Positions 16,294 to 25,484 are shown, counted from the first letter of the stretch. The stretch is DNA of 64,000 nucleotides from Desulfobacterales bacterium (GCA_016342285.1 JAEINQ010000022.1:1-64000), one strand, 5' to 3'. Notes: generated from the letters alone by a model not told the origin. Program-made: numbers and translations.

Positions 16294-17292
16294 ATGTTTC
16301 GATTCGCTTCTCCATGGTCGTTTATGCTGCTTGCGGCCGTCCCGGTCATCGTCGGACGATGGCGTCGGCGCCGGCCCTTTGCGCCCCTGATCCTTGCCAG
16401 TATCGGCCAAAGCAGCACGGCGCCCATCTCCTGGGCCGCACGGCTTTCCGCCCTGCCGGAGATGGTCAAGCTTTTCGCCATGGTCCTGATGGTGGTGGCT
16501 CTGGCACGGCCCCAGTGGGGGACCCGCCAGATGAACGTGACCACCGAGGGGATCAATATTATTCTTGCGGTGGACCTGTCCGAGAGCATGTCCGCCCTGG
16601 ATTTTAAGCGGGACGGACAAATCGTGGACCGGCTCGAAGCCGTGCGCGGGGTGATTCGCGATTTCATTGGACGCCGTGAAGGGGATCGCATCGGCATGGT
16701 GGTGTTCGGTTCCGAAGCCTATACCCAGGTCCCCCTGACCCGGGATTACACCACCCTGGCCACTGTCATGGAAAAGGTGCAAATCGGTGCGGCCGGACCC
16801 CAGACCGCCATCGGAGATGCCATCGGCATCTCCATCAAACGGCTTGAGGATATTGAGAGTAAATCCAACATCGTTATTTTGCTCACCGACGGTGAATCCA
16901 ATACCGGCGCGCTAACCCCCGAGGCGGCCACCCTGGTGGCGTCCGAACGCGGCATCCGAATTTATACCATCGGGGTCGGGAGCCGGGGCCGGGCGCCTTT
17001 TCGTATTCAACACCCCTTTTTCGGTGAGCAATACGTCTACCAGCGGGTCAGCATGGACGAAGCGGCCCTGAAGCAGATTGCCGAAAAAACCGAAGGACGG
17101 TATTTTCGTGCCGCCGACACCGAGGGGCTGGAAGCCATTTACCGGACGATCGATGCCCTGGAAAAGACCGAGGTGAAGGTAAAAACCCACATGGATTACC
17201 GTGAAACCTATGGATATTTCCTGGCACCGGCCCTGGTCTTGCTCAGCATTTGGGTGATTCTGGCCCACACCCGATTTTTGAGGGTCCCATGA
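16294..17292 (+). CDS. batA: BatA-like von Willebrand A membrane protein
   Basis: A 332-residue protein with N-terminal hydrophobic helices (about 5-20 and 55-70), a VWA domain with an intact MIDAS (DLSESMS at about 92, later TDGES), and a C-terminal transmembrane helix (about 308-328). This is the BatA layout, with the VWA domain exposed in the periplasm. Bat proteins are named for Bacteroides aerotolerance, and their exact role is unsettled. The stop overlaps the start of the next gene by ATGA. Confidence 0.93.
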   Translation: MFRFASPWSFMLLAAVPVIVGRWRRRRPFAPLILASIGQSSTAPISWAARLSALPEMVKLFAMVLMVVALARPQWGTRQMNVTTEGINIILAVDLSESMSALDFKRDGQIVDRLEAVRGVIRDFIGRREGDRIGMVVFGSEAYTQVPLTRDYTTLATVMEKVQIGAAGPQTAIGDAIGISIKRLEDIESKSNIVILLTDGESNTGALTPEAATLVASERGIRIYTIGVGSRGRAPFRIQHPFFGEQYVYQRVSMDEAALKQIAEKTEGRYFRAADTEGLEAIYRTIDALEKTEVKVKTHMDYRETYGYFLAPALVLLSIWVILAHTRFLRVP

Positions 17293-19109
17293 GGTTTGTC
17301 TCTTCCCAACTCCTTTTTCTCATCTGGCTCCTCCCCCTGCTGGGGCTGTTGGTCGCCCACGGTCTCAGACGACGTCGGCGCATTCTGACCGCTTACGCCA
17401 CGGACCATGCCCTGGCCGCCATCGCACCAGAGTCGGATCGCAACCGATACGCGATCAAGGCGGCGTTGGTCGTTGGGGCCATGCTCCTGGGGATTTTTGC
17501 TCTCAGCGGCCCCCAGTACGGGTTCCGGTGGCAGGAAATGCATCGTCGGGGCGTTGACCTGATCATCGCCATCGACTGTTCGAGAAGCATGACGGCCACC
17601 GATATCCCCCCGTCCCGGCTGGAGCGGGCCAAACGGGAGATTGTCGACCTGCTCAACATGATGACCGGCGACCGGGTGGGCCTGGTGGCCTTTGCCGGTA
17701 CCGCCTTTGTCCAGTGCCCCCTGACCCTGGATTACCAGTCCTTTCACCTCTTTTTATCGACCCTGTCTCCGGATGTCCTGCCTGTCGGGGGCACCGACCT
17801 TTCCGAAGCCGTGAAGGTCGCCCTGTCCGCTTTTGGATCTGAAACCGATTCAGACAAGGCGGTGATTCTGATCACCGACGGCGAAAGCACCGGCGCCGAT
17901 CCCATGGAAGCCGCTGAGAAAGCGCATAAAGCCGGGGTGAGGCTTTTTTGCATCGGCGTGGGCAAACCCGAAGGCGCTCCCATTCCCCAGAGTGGCGGCT
18001 TTCAAAAAGATCCGGCCGGCAGGATTTTCATGAGCCGGCTGGACGAAACCATCTTAAAAAAAATGGCGACCCTGACCGACGGCGGCTATGTGCGGTCCGT
18101 TGCAGGCGATATGGACCTGGAGGTGATCTACCGGGACCAGATTCAGGGCAAGATGAAGGCCGCCGAACTGGAGGGTGGGCGCCGGAAGGTCTGGGATAAC
18201 CGTTACCAGTGGGCCCTGTTGCCGGCTCTGGTGTTGCTGATTTGGGAAATGCTGATACCGGCCTATGGCCGCCGTCGCACCTCGGTCATTTTGCTGCTGC
18301 CCGCGGCCTGCCTTCTTCTCGCCGGCCCCCGAGCCGAGGCCGGCTGGATCAACCCGCCCCTCCATGCCGGTATTGCGGCCTATGAGAATGGCGATTATCA
18401 GGCCGCGTTGAAATCGTTCATCGATGCCCAGCTCAAAGACCCGGATCGACCGGAAATCGATTTCAACATCGGCAATGCCTACTACCGCCTCAAGGATTAC
18501 GCCTCGGCGGCACGGAGCTTTGAACAGGCGGCCCGTGTTGGAAACCCGCAACTGAAACAAAAGGCCCTGTATAACATGGGCGATGCCCTGTTTCGATCGG
18601 GGAACCTGAAGGAGGCCGTCGACCGCTTCCAACAGGCCCTTGACCTGGACCCGCAAGACCAGGCAGCCCGGAAAAACCTTGAATTTGCTCAAAAAGCGCT
18701 CCAAAAACAAAAGGAACCACCTTCCCAGCAGACATCGGGGGAGAAGGAGAGTGGTTCCGACAAAAAAGATCAATCCCATAAGACGTCCCAAGGGAAAGAC
18801 GATGAAAGCAAAGACCAACGGGGGGAGACCCAGGACGACCCGGCCAAAAAACCGCCGGAACAATCCAAGCGGGGTTCCCAGCCACCGGAGAAAGAGGTGC
18901 AGGGCAAGGGGGGGGGCAAAGCGACCCAGCCGCCTGAGCCCAAAGGGGCCGACCCCTCATCGTCGGCAGATGCCGGAGAGCGGACAGCAGGATCCCTTAA
19001 GGAGCCGTCCCGAACGCGATCCGAACAGATTCTCAACCGGCTTCAGGACCGTCCCGGGCGCGCCCTGATGCCTGCTTACGGGAATCGGACGGTCGACAAG
19101 GACTGGTAA
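17289..19109 (+). CDS. batB: BatB-BatC fusion: VWA domain plus TPR
   Basis: A 606-residue fusion. Residues about 1-330 repeat the BatA layout: two N-terminal helices, a VWA domain with MIDAS DCSRSMTATD and TDGEST, then a helix at about 307-322. After a second hydrophobic stretch (about 335-350) comes a tetratricopeptide region (about 360-475, 'NIGNAYYRLKDYASAARSFEQA'). The tail is a highly charged, Lys/Gln/Ser/Pro-rich BatC-type segment ending in 'QILNRLQDRPGRALMPAYG'. In many genomes BatB and BatC are separate proteins. The start at ATG 17289 overlaps the batA stop. Confidence 0.92.
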   Translation: MRFVSSQLLFLIWLLPLLGLLVAHGLRRRRRILTAYATDHALAAIAPESDRNRYAIKAALVVGAMLLGIFALSGPQYGFRWQEMHRRGVDLIIAIDCSRSMTATDIPPSRLERAKREIVDLLNMMTGDRVGLVAFAGTAFVQCPLTLDYQSFHLFLSTLSPDVLPVGGTDLSEAVKVALSAFGSETDSDKAVILITDGESTGADPMEAAEKAHKAGVRLFCIGVGKPEGAPIPQSGGFQKDPAGRIFMSRLDETILKKMATLTDGGYVRSVAGDMDLEVIYRDQIQGKMKAAELEGGRRKVWDNRYQWALLPALVLLIWEMLIPAYGRRRTSVILLLPAACLLLAGPRAEAGWINPPLHAGIAAYENGDYQAALKSFIDAQLKDPDRPEIDFNIGNAYYRLKDYASAARSFEQAARVGNPQLKQKALYNMGDALFRSGNLKEAVDRFQQALDLDPQDQAARKNLEFAQKALQKQKEPPSQQTSGEKESGSDKKDQSHKTSQGKDDESKDQRGETQDDPAKKPPEQSKRGSQPPEKEVQGKGGGKATQPPEPKGADPSSSADAGERTAGSLKEPSRTRSEQILNRLQDRPGRALMPAYGNRTVDKDW

Positions 19110-19230
19110 TCCAACCGCTGGCGCGTTTGGATAAAACGGGGCTTCGCCCCTTAAAATGCAGCACCGTTAAGGTATGTCAGTAAAAAATCCGGACATGGAA
19201 GTCATGACGGAAGGCGTTATTCGGTTGAGG

Positions 19231-19271
19231 ACACTTGAACCCTTGACCCCTCGGATCCTCGAACCCTCTCA
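19231..19271 (+). repeat. TTGAACCC-type tandem repeat before batD
   Basis: Four degenerate 9-bp units (CTTGAACCC, TTGACCCCT, CGGATCCTC, GAACCCTCT) lie ten bases before batD, in a 173-bp spacer that also contains a GGGGCttcGCCCC hairpin at about 19138-19150. The unit resembles that of 3351-3414 and, more distantly, the AACCAATNN arrays near moxR. Confidence 0.5.
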
Positions 19272-19282
19272 GTTGGAAAACG

Positions 19283-21049
19283 ATGGTATTTAAAACAAAA
19301 ACGCTTTTGATTGTCCTGGCCTGGAGTCTGTTGGCGCTATCTCCGGCCTGGGCAGGAGATGTTTCGGTGCGGGCCCAGGTTGACCGGACGCGCATCGCTA
19401 ACGGCGAACCCTTTCGACTCAGCGTCACCCTCCAGGGCGGGCCGGGGACGGTGGATCTTTCCGGCCTGTCCGACTTTGATGTTGCATCCCGGGGAAGCAG
19501 CACCAATATTCAACTCATCAACGGGCGGCTCTCCAAGGAGATCCGCTACGATTATGGCCTGATTCCCAAAAAAACCGGTCGGTTGACCATCCCGGCCCTG
19601 CCCGTGGAAACCGACAATGGGGTGTTGCACACCCCGCCCATTGCCGTTGAGGTCACCGATCAGCCCCAAACGGCCGATGACAGTGCCGACGTTTTCGTCC
19701 AGGCCGAGATATCGACCCCTGCCCCCTATGCGGGCCAGCAACTGATCTACCGGTTTCGGTTTTTCAATGCCGTCCAGGTGGCCGACAATGTTCGGTTCCA
19801 AAAGCCCGACTTTACCGGGTTCACCGTCCGGAAAGTTGAAAAAGAGCGGGTCTTTCAACAAACCGTGAGCGGGCGAACCTATCAGGTGACGGAACTCGCC
19901 TTTGTCATTATCCCCCTAGAAAGCGGGAGTGCAACCATCGATCCGGCCGTGATCCAGTGCCAGGTCTTTCAAAAAGGGGCCAGACAGGATCCCCTGTCGA
20001 GGCTATCCCCTTTTTTCGACGACCGTTTTTTTGCCCGGCACCAGACGGTTCCGCGGACACTTAGGACACCTGCCCTACCGGTAACGGTCAGGCCCCTGCC
20101 GCCGGTACCGGCGGACATGCCCTTTTCAGGTCTTGTCGGCCGCTTTGACATCAAGGCCGAAATCGATCGGCCCGAAGTCCCTGCAGGAGAATCGGTGACC
20201 CTGACCGTCACCGTGGCCGGTGAAGGAAATGTCATGGATGCGCCGGCGCCCGAACTGGGACCGATTTCCGACGCAAAGGTCTATGCCGATACGCCCGAGG
20301 AGGAACTGTCCATTACCGACCAGGGGATTTCCGGGGAGAAACGCTTCCGATTCGCAGTGGTCCCTGTCCTAGCCGGGGATCTGAACCTGCCGGCAATGGA
20401 ACTCGGATTTTTCGATCCATCAGCAGGCCGATACCGCCGGGCCAAGAGCCGACCGATCCATGTCCGGGTACTGGCTGCGGCGGCAGGGAACGAACCGGCC
20501 ATGGCCGCGCCGCCTCCGGCTTCCAATGAACTGCCGGCTGTCCGGAAAAAACCGGTCACTTTTTCCGGACGCGATATCCTGCCCCTCAAGGATTCCCTGG
20601 ACGCCATTGAAGATGCACCGGCCATGACGCTCCTGGCCTTTGTACTGTGGATGACAGGGCCGGCCCTGATCTATCTGCTCATCGCCGCGGTGCTGGCCCG
20701 AATGGGTCGAACGGAGAGCGACCGGCAAAAAATGGCACGGCAGGCAAGGGAACAGATCCGCCAGGCTACCGAACCGACCCTAACGGATGCCGATTACCTG
20801 TCTGCCCTGTACACGGCTCTGGTTTCGGCGATCTATAGTGCCGGCGATAAACTGGGAGGGGCTCTGACCGGTGCCGACGCCCGGCGCTGGCTGGTCGAAG
20901 CTGGTCACGCCGATGAAGAGATCGTCTCGGTGATCCAGTTGCTCGAACGCATCGAAGCGGCCCGGTTCGGCGGAAAAACCCTCGGCGTGGACGAACGAAA
21001 ATCCTTGCTCGAAGAAACCCAAGAACGGGTGGGAGGTCTTTGTCGATGA
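19283..21049 (+). CDS. batD: BatD-like protein
   Basis: A 588-residue protein with a cleavable signal (ending about 24, 'SPAWAG'), repeated beta-sandwich domains (about 25-430, each with 'GEPFRLSVTLQGG' or 'GESVTLTVTVAGEG' style strands), a transmembrane helix (about 450-470), and a cytoplasmic helical tail. This is the BatD (DUF7847/oxygen tolerance) architecture. It probably works in the periplasm with the VWA proteins encoded upstream. The stop overlaps the start of the next gene by ATGA. Confidence 0.9.
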   Translation: MVFKTKTLLIVLAWSLLALSPAWAGDVSVRAQVDRTRIANGEPFRLSVTLQGGPGTVDLSGLSDFDVASRGSSTNIQLINGRLSKEIRYDYGLIPKKTGRLTIPALPVETDNGVLHTPPIAVEVTDQPQTADDSADVFVQAEISTPAPYAGQQLIYRFRFFNAVQVADNVRFQKPDFTGFTVRKVEKERVFQQTVSGRTYQVTELAFVIIPLESGSATIDPAVIQCQVFQKGARQDPLSRLSPFFDDRFFARHQTVPRTLRTPALPVTVRPLPPVPADMPFSGLVGRFDIKAEIDRPEVPAGESVTLTVTVAGEGNVMDAPAPELGPISDAKVYADTPEEELSITDQGISGEKRFRFAVVPVLAGDLNLPAMELGFFDPSAGRYRRAKSRPIHVRVLAAAAGNEPAMAAPPPASNELPAVRKKPVTFSGRDILPLKDSLDAIEDAPAMTLLAFVLWMTGPALIYLLIAAVLARMGRTESDRQKMARQAREQIRQATEPTLTDADYLSALYTALVSAIYSAGDKLGGALTGADARRWLVEAGHADEEIVSVIQLLERIEAARFGGKTLGVDERKSLLEETQERVGGLCR

Positions 21050-21792
21050 AATTGCTTTGGATGTGTCTCCTGCTGGCACTGATGATTCTGCCAGCTCAGA
21101 CGGGGGCCAGTGAAAGACCGCGGGCCTTTCTCGATGGTGTTCAGGCCTATCGCGACGGCGACTACGACCATGCCATCGAGCGTTTTTCAGCCATTGTCAA
21201 TGCCGGCATTCGAAATGGAAAACTCTATTACAACCTGGCCAACGCCCATATGAAAAAGGGAGAGCTGGGTCGGGCCATTCTATGGTACGAACGGGCCGCA
21301 CGGTTGATCCCGGACGATCCTGACCTGGCATTTAACCGGGATTTCGCCGCCTCTCTGGTTCAGGACGCCTCTGAGGAAAAGGACACCGGAATTGTTCAGG
21401 TGTTGTTTTTCTGGTACTTTATCCTGAGTGCCGAAACGATCCGATGGACGGCCGTCATCCTCAATGCCGTCTTCTGGGCCATGCTGGCCGCGAGGCGCAT
21501 GGCCGGCAAACAGACTCTCAATTCATTGGGCCTCGCCGTGGCGGCACTGACCCTGGTGTTAAGTCTGACCGCGGGGGTTCAATACTGGCAGGCGCGGCAT
21601 GTCCGCGCCGGTATCGTGATCCCTGCCCAGGTATCGGTCCGGTCCGGCCTGTCCGAGAGCGCCACCGAGCTTTTCGTGCTCCATGCCGGGACCCGAACCC
21701 GCATCGAACAAGAACGGGAAGAGGGATATCGAATCCGTTTTTCGGAAAACAAAATCGGATGGGTGAAACGGGCTGACCTGGAGGCGGTCTGA
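21046..21792 (+). CDS. BatE-like TPR protein with SH3-type tail
   Basis: A 248-residue protein: signal peptide (about 1-20), two or three TPR units (about 25-105, 'GDYDHAIERFSAIV', 'ANAHMKKGELGRAILWYERAAR'), two transmembrane helices (about 120-180), and a C-terminal bacterial SH3-like domain (about 190-245, 'VRSGLSESATELFVLHAGT'). This matches BatE, the terminal gene of Bat operons. I use ATG 21046, which overlaps the batD stop, rather than the TTG two codons earlier. Confidence 0.88.
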   Translation: MKLLWMCLLLALMILPAQTGASERPRAFLDGVQAYRDGDYDHAIERFSAIVNAGIRNGKLYYNLANAHMKKGELGRAILWYERAARLIPDDPDLAFNRDFAASLVQDASEEKDTGIVQVLFFWYFILSAETIRWTAVILNAVFWAMLAARRMAGKQTLNSLGLAVAALTLVLSLTAGVQYWQARHVRAGIVIPAQVSVRSGLSESATELFVLHAGTRTRIEQEREEGYRIRFSENKIGWVKRADLEAV

Positions 21793-21816
21793 TCGGCATG
21801 GCCAACCGACTCTGAA

Positions 21817-21839
21817 CACGCCCACAGGACGCGGATTCC
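21817..21839. repeat. CACGCCC..AGGACGCGG dispersed repeat, copy 2
   Basis: This motif (CACGCCCACAGGACGCGG then ATTCC) differs from the 25424 copy at one position. It lies directly downstream of the bat operon. Confidence 0.7.
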
Positions 21840-21904
21840 AACTGCGGATCGAAGGCAATCCAAAACGTTTGCAATTGACTTATAAATACTCTGAATTATG
21901 CATA

Positions 21905-22048
21905 TATTTTGGTTATTAACACAGTCATGTCCCTGCTGTTGCAGAGCCTTCCCCTGGGTAGACAGTCGGGAGAGGGATCTGTAAAAGCAGGCATCCAGGC
22001 CTCTTCCTTAGGCCAATCCAAGTCCACGTCTTCGGTGCGTGGTTTTTT
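21905..22048 (+). ncRNA. Candidate structured leader or small RNA upstream of pfpI-like gene
   Basis: Between the batE end and the PfpI-like gene lies about 145 bp with no reading frame. A plausible but weak promoter (TTGACT at 21875, AT-rich near 21900) precedes it. Several complementary pieces follow (CTGCtgttGCAG at 21929; AGGCC/GGCC near 22001), and it closes with CCACG..CGTGG followed by six T at about 22026-22049. That could be a leader terminator or the end of a small RNA. I do not recognise a known family. Confidence 0.3.
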
Positions 22049-22063
22049 CAAGCGGGGGTGAAT

Positions 22064-22594
22064 ATGGAACTTGAAGGCAGAAAGGTCATCATTTTGGTGG
22101 AAGATATGTTCAATGTCTTTGAATTCTGGTATCCGTTCTACCGGCTAAAAGAGGCCGGGGCTGAGGTGACGGTGGTTGGATCCGGGCGCACGGACACCTT
22201 TACCGGCAAACCGGCCACCGAGGTGCGTGCGGATCTTGCCGCTGACCGCGTGAATGCCGACGATTACGATGGCCTTGTGATTCCGGGAGGATACGCTCCG
22301 GATCAGATGCGCCGGTATCCGGCCATGGTGAATCTGGTTCGATCCATGGTCGAGGCGGGAAAACCGGTGGCGGCCATCTGCCACGCCGGTTGGATGCTTT
22401 GCTCGGCCGATGTGCTAAAGGGCCGCAGGGTCACATCCTTTTTTGCCATCCGGGACGACATGGTCCATGCCGGAGCCCAGTGGGTGGATGAAAAGGTGGT
22501 GGTCGACGATAACCTCATCACCAGCCGGACCCCCGACGACCTGCCGGCGTTCATGCGGGAAATGATCCGGGCCGTCGGAAAAATGCGCGTTTAA
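22064..22594 (+). CDS. DJ-1/PfpI family protein
   Basis: A 176-residue class I glutamine amidotransferase-like protein of the DJ-1/PfpI group. The nucleophile elbow is AICHAGWML (Cys at about 105), with the conserved acidic residue in 'VEDMF' near residue 15 and 'VIPGGYAPDQMRR' upstream. Related proteins include intracellular protease PfpI and protein/nucleotide deglycases; the substrate here cannot be assigned. I start at ATG 22064, six codons beyond a strong GGGGG site, rather than at the overlapping GTG. The universal-stress gene follows 41 bp later, so the two probably form a stress operon. Confidence 0.92.
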   Translation: MELEGRKVIILVEDMFNVFEFWYPFYRLKEAGAEVTVVGSGRTDTFTGKPATEVRADLAADRVNADDYDGLVIPGGYAPDQMRRYPAMVNLVRSMVEAGKPVAAICHAGWMLCSADVLKGRRVTSFFAIRDDMVHAGAQWVDEKVVVDDNLITSRTPDDLPAFMREMIRAVGKMRV

Positions 22595-22635
22595 TCGCCG
22601 CGGCCCTATGTGGACGATTCAGACAAGGAGAAGAC

Positions 22636-23028
22636 ATGAAAATTCTGGTGGGTTACGATGGATCCAACTCGGCCAAGGACACCTTGCGGCTGGCCCTGAG
22701 CCATGCATCCCGGTTTGGTGCATCGGTGGAAGTGGCCACCTCCATGGTGCAGGGGCGGGAAAGCGACCGCAGTGACATCCAACAGGCCGAGAGCGGCCTT
22801 AAATGGGCGGAAGAAAAGGCCCGGGAGGCCGGCGTTGCTTGCACCACCCACCTTTTGATTCGAGGCCTGTCGGTGGGGGAGGACCTGGTTACCTTTGCCG
22901 GTGAAAAAGAAATCGATCTGGTCTACATTGGTGTCCGTCGCCGCTCCCGTGTCGGCAAGCTACTCATGGGATCCAATGCCCAGTTTGTGATTCTCAAAGC
23001 TCCGTGTCCGGTCGTGACCGTCAAATAG
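22636..23028 (+). CDS. Universal stress protein UspA family
   Basis: A 130-residue single-domain Usp. It begins MKILVGYDGSNSAKD and ends with the ATP-binding type signature 'GVRRRSRVGKLLMGSNAQFVILKAPCPVVTVK' (G-x9-G-S), so it is likely the nucleotide-binding subtype. AAGGAG lies about eight bases before the start. It probably dimerises in the cytoplasm and is induced under starvation or stress. It lies downstream of the PfpI-like gene. Confidence 0.94.
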   Translation: MKILVGYDGSNSAKDTLRLALSHASRFGASVEVATSMVQGRESDRSDIQQAESGLKWAEEKAREAGVACTTHLLIRGLSVGEDLVTFAGEKEIDLVYIGVRRRSRVGKLLMGSNAQFVILKAPCPVVTVK

Positions 23029-23141
23029 TTTCCATTCAAAATTGCAGGGCATTCTTGAACAGTGCCCTTCCACGAATCGGTTTTCAATTGGATGGGAACG
23101 CATCGGGTGTTTCCAATTCATAAATGTGAATTTTTGTCCAA

Positions 23142-23247
23142 GGTCAAGGAAATCAAGCCATTGCGCGGAGGCATAGCGTGCTACGCCGCACAAGCAATGG
23201 CGCCGATTGACGCCGAGATTGGGCAAAAAGGCCATTTATGGATGGAA
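23142..23247. repeat. Dispersed ~100-bp repeat R1, copy a
   Basis: This runs from GGTCAAGGAAATC through 'gcggaggcatagcg', 'ctacgccgcacaagc' and 'ggcgccgattgacgccgag' to 'aaaaaggccatttatggat'. It matches 49933-50058 with about a dozen changes and one 18-bp difference. Each copy ends a few bases before the stop codon of a leftward gene. Confidence 0.85.
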
Positions 23248-23252
23248 ACCAG

Positions 23253-24638
23253 CTAGTTTATCAGGCTATGAATAGGAGCGGGAATACGGCCTCCCAGACG
23301 CACGAACGGGTTGTCACCGGTTGCGTTGTTCACAGCCATGATCACGGATTGGCCCAGTAATCCCCCGAAATAGGCCTTGTCGCCCGCTTTTTTGCCGGGT
23401 ACCGGGATGAGACGGGCGGCGGTTGTTTTTTTGTTGATGACACCAATGGCCATTTCGTCGGCGATGATGCCGGCCAGGGTTTCCGCCGTGGTGTCACCCG
23501 GAACAGCGACCATGTCCAGGCCGACGCTGCAGACGCTGGTGATGGCTTCCAGCTTTTCGATGGTCAGGAGCCCTTTTTCCACTGATTCCGAAATGTTGAG
23601 GTCTTCACTGACCGGAATGAAAGCCCCGCTCAACCCGCCCACGTGTGAACTGGCAAAGGCACCGCCTTTTTTTACCGCATCATTGAGCATGGCCAGCGCC
23701 GCTGTGGTTCCGGGCACCCCGATGCCCAGCAGTCCCATGCTCTGGAAAATCTCTCCCACCGAATCTCCCACATTCGGCGTCGGCGCCAGGGACAGATCCA
23801 CGATGCCGAATCCGATACCGAGATGATCCGCCACTTCCCGACCGATAATTTCCCCGACCCGGGTCACTTTGTAGGCGGTGCGCTTGATGATCTCAGATAT
23901 TCGCCCCAGGTCGGGACGCTCGGTTCCGGACAGGGCGCGATCGATGGCTTTTTTTACCACCCCCGGTCCGCTGACCCCCATGTTGATAACCGCGTCGGCT
24001 TCACCGATGCCGAGATAGGCGCCGGCCATGAACGGAACATCCTGGGGAATGTTGGCAAAAACGCAGAGTTTGGCGCAGGCTAGTCCGTCGCGGTCCGCTG
24101 TCAGGGCCGCGGCGTCCCGGATGATTTTCCCCATCAGAAGGATCGCGTCCATATTGATACCTGCCCGGGTGGAAGCGACGTTGACTGATGCACAGACCCG
24201 TTGGGTTTCGGTGAGCGCCTGGGGGATGGCCTCGATGAGCGCCCGGTCGCCATGGGCGATTCCTTTTTCCACCAGTGCGCTGAAACCACCGATGAAATCG
24301 ACCCCTACCTCGGCGGCGGCAGCGTCCATGGCATGGGCAACGGAGACCAGTTCGGCCGAGGAAAAGGGTGCCCCCACGGCAGCCATGGGGCTGACGGCGA
24401 TCCGCTTGTTGACCACCGGGATGCCGTACTTGTCCCCCACCTGATCGCAGACCGAAACCAAGTTCTTGGCCAGTTTGTCAATTTTATTACGAATATTGGC
24501 TTTGAGCCGGTCCAGGTCATCACTGACGCAGTCAAACAGATTGATCCCGAGAGTCACGGTGCGAACATCGAGATGTTCGTTCTGGAGCATCTCCAGGGTC
24601 GACAGGATTTCAAGTTCGTTTAGCATGGTAAAATCCAT
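23253..24638 (-). CDS. UPF0210 / DUF711 (PFL) family protein
   Basis: A 461-residue protein of the UPF0210 family, with conserved 'ENVDIRTVTLGIN'-like start (here HLDVRTVTLGINLFDC), 'FIGGFSALVEKG', 'NMGVSGPGVV', 'PGTTAALAML' and 'SVGLDMVAVPGDT' segments. The fold resembles glycyl-radical-like barrels, but the function is unestablished. It is almost always encoded next to a small ACT-domain protein, as here: the ACT gene ends 14 bp upstream. The start may be the first ATG (used) or the one four codons later; neither has a strong ribosome site, suggesting coupling. Confidence 0.93.
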   Translation of the reverse strand: MDFTMLNELEILSTLEMLQNEHLDVRTVTLGINLFDCVSDDLDRLKANIRNKIDKLAKNLVSVCDQVGDKYGIPVVNKRIAVSPMAAVGAPFSSAELVSVAHAMDAAAAEVGVDFIGGFSALVEKGIAHGDRALIEAIPQALTETQRVCASVNVASTRAGINMDAILLMGKIIRDAAALTADRDGLACAKLCVFANIPQDVPFMAGAYLGIGEADAVINMGVSGPGVVKKAIDRALSGTERPDLGRISEIIKRTAYKVTRVGEIIGREVADHLGIGFGIVDLSLAPTPNVGDSVGEIFQSMGLLGIGVPGTTAALAMLNDAVKKGGAFASSHVGGLSGAFIPVSEDLNISESVEKGLLTIEKLEAITSVCSVGLDMVAVPGDTTAETLAGIIADEMAIGVINKKTTAARLIPVPGKKAGDKAYFGGLLGQSVIMAVNNATGDNPFVRLGGRIPAPIHSLIN

Positions 24639-24652
24639 TAATTAAAAAGGGT

Positions 24653-25207
24653 TCAGATTCTATTTAAGGCCTCGAAAATATGTCGGTGCTGAATGCTGAT
24701 GGTCAGTTCAAGGGCGGCTGCCTTTTGCCTGAGATCCTGCTGCAACCGCTGCTGATCGGTGGTTTCGGGCACGTCCACTTCGTAAATCATGATGTTGTCG
24801 TTGGGGTTTTTCCCCCCTTTGAATACGGCCTGCAAATGGGTGACATTGACCCCGTGGCCGGCGATCACTTCGGTGATGGTCGCAACCAGCCCTTTGCGGT
24901 CCGGTCCCCGGGTGGTGATCACAAAGGGTTCGCTTTGGGCAAAGGCTGGATTCGGTGTGTAGGGCTGCAACGGTTTGACGTGGATATGAAGGCCGAGTTC
25001 GTTGAGTTTGAGTCGCATGATGGCCTGAAGCTGTTCCGGGGATTTCCGAGCTGGCACGGATGCGATAAAAATGCCTGAAAATTCAGATTGTAAAATGGTC
25101 TGATTGACGTTTTCAATGTTGCATTCCTCATGAAAGAGAATCTTGGATACCCCGGCGATGATACCGGGCCGATCCTCTCCGAGAACCGATATGATCACCT
25201 TTCTCAT
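24653..25207 (-). CDS. Tandem ACT-domain regulatory protein
   Basis: A 184-residue protein with two ACT domains: residues about 1-75 (ISVLGEDRPGIIAGVSKIL) and about 93-170 (TTRGPDRKGLVATITEVIAGHG). The layout resembles GcvR-like or UPF0237-type ligand-binding regulators, usually amino-acid sensing. It is first in a two-gene unit with the UPF0210 protein, and AGGAG precedes the start. A ligand cannot be inferred. Confidence 0.93.
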   Translation of the reverse strand: MRKVIISVLGEDRPGIIAGVSKILFHEECNIENVNQTILQSEFSGIFIASVPARKSPEQLQAIMRLKLNELGLHIHVKPLQPYTPNPAFAQSEPFVITTRGPDRKGLVATITEVIAGHGVNVTHLQAVFKGGKNPNDNIMIYEVDVPETTDQQRLQQDLRQKAAALELTISIQHRHIFEALNRI

Positions 25208-25420
25208 GGACCTGCTCCTGTGAGTTGAAAATCCTGGCCCAGAGGACCAGGCTTTGGTTTGTCCCTGGAAGGGGCTGTCATTGGGATTTGAAGTTTGAAG
25301 CTGAATTTCGTTCCTTATCCATCAATCCGAAGGGCTCTGTCAACAGATGCGGTTCCAATTCTTCGTTATCCGACGCTTGTCTGCCAGCAGAACCCTGTGA
25401 TACAGATAGCACGTATAAAG

Positions 25421-25447
25421 AATCCACGCCCACAGGACGTGGATTCC
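25421..25447. repeat. CACGCCC..AGGACGTGG dispersed repeat, copy 3 (hairpin)
   Basis: AATCCACG and CGTGGATT form a perfect 8-bp stem around CCCACAGGA. It lies 40 bp upstream of the next gene. Confidence 0.75.
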
Positions 25448-25484
25448 TACTGTGTATTGAAATCCCGGCAAGGACGACACCGGC

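Noticed and set aside
23142-23256. Conserved peptide PLRGG-A-YAAQAMAPIDAE encoded by both R1 copies
   Set aside because: The frame is short in both places with no start context, and the DNA similarity extends beyond the frame; repeat conservation explains it.
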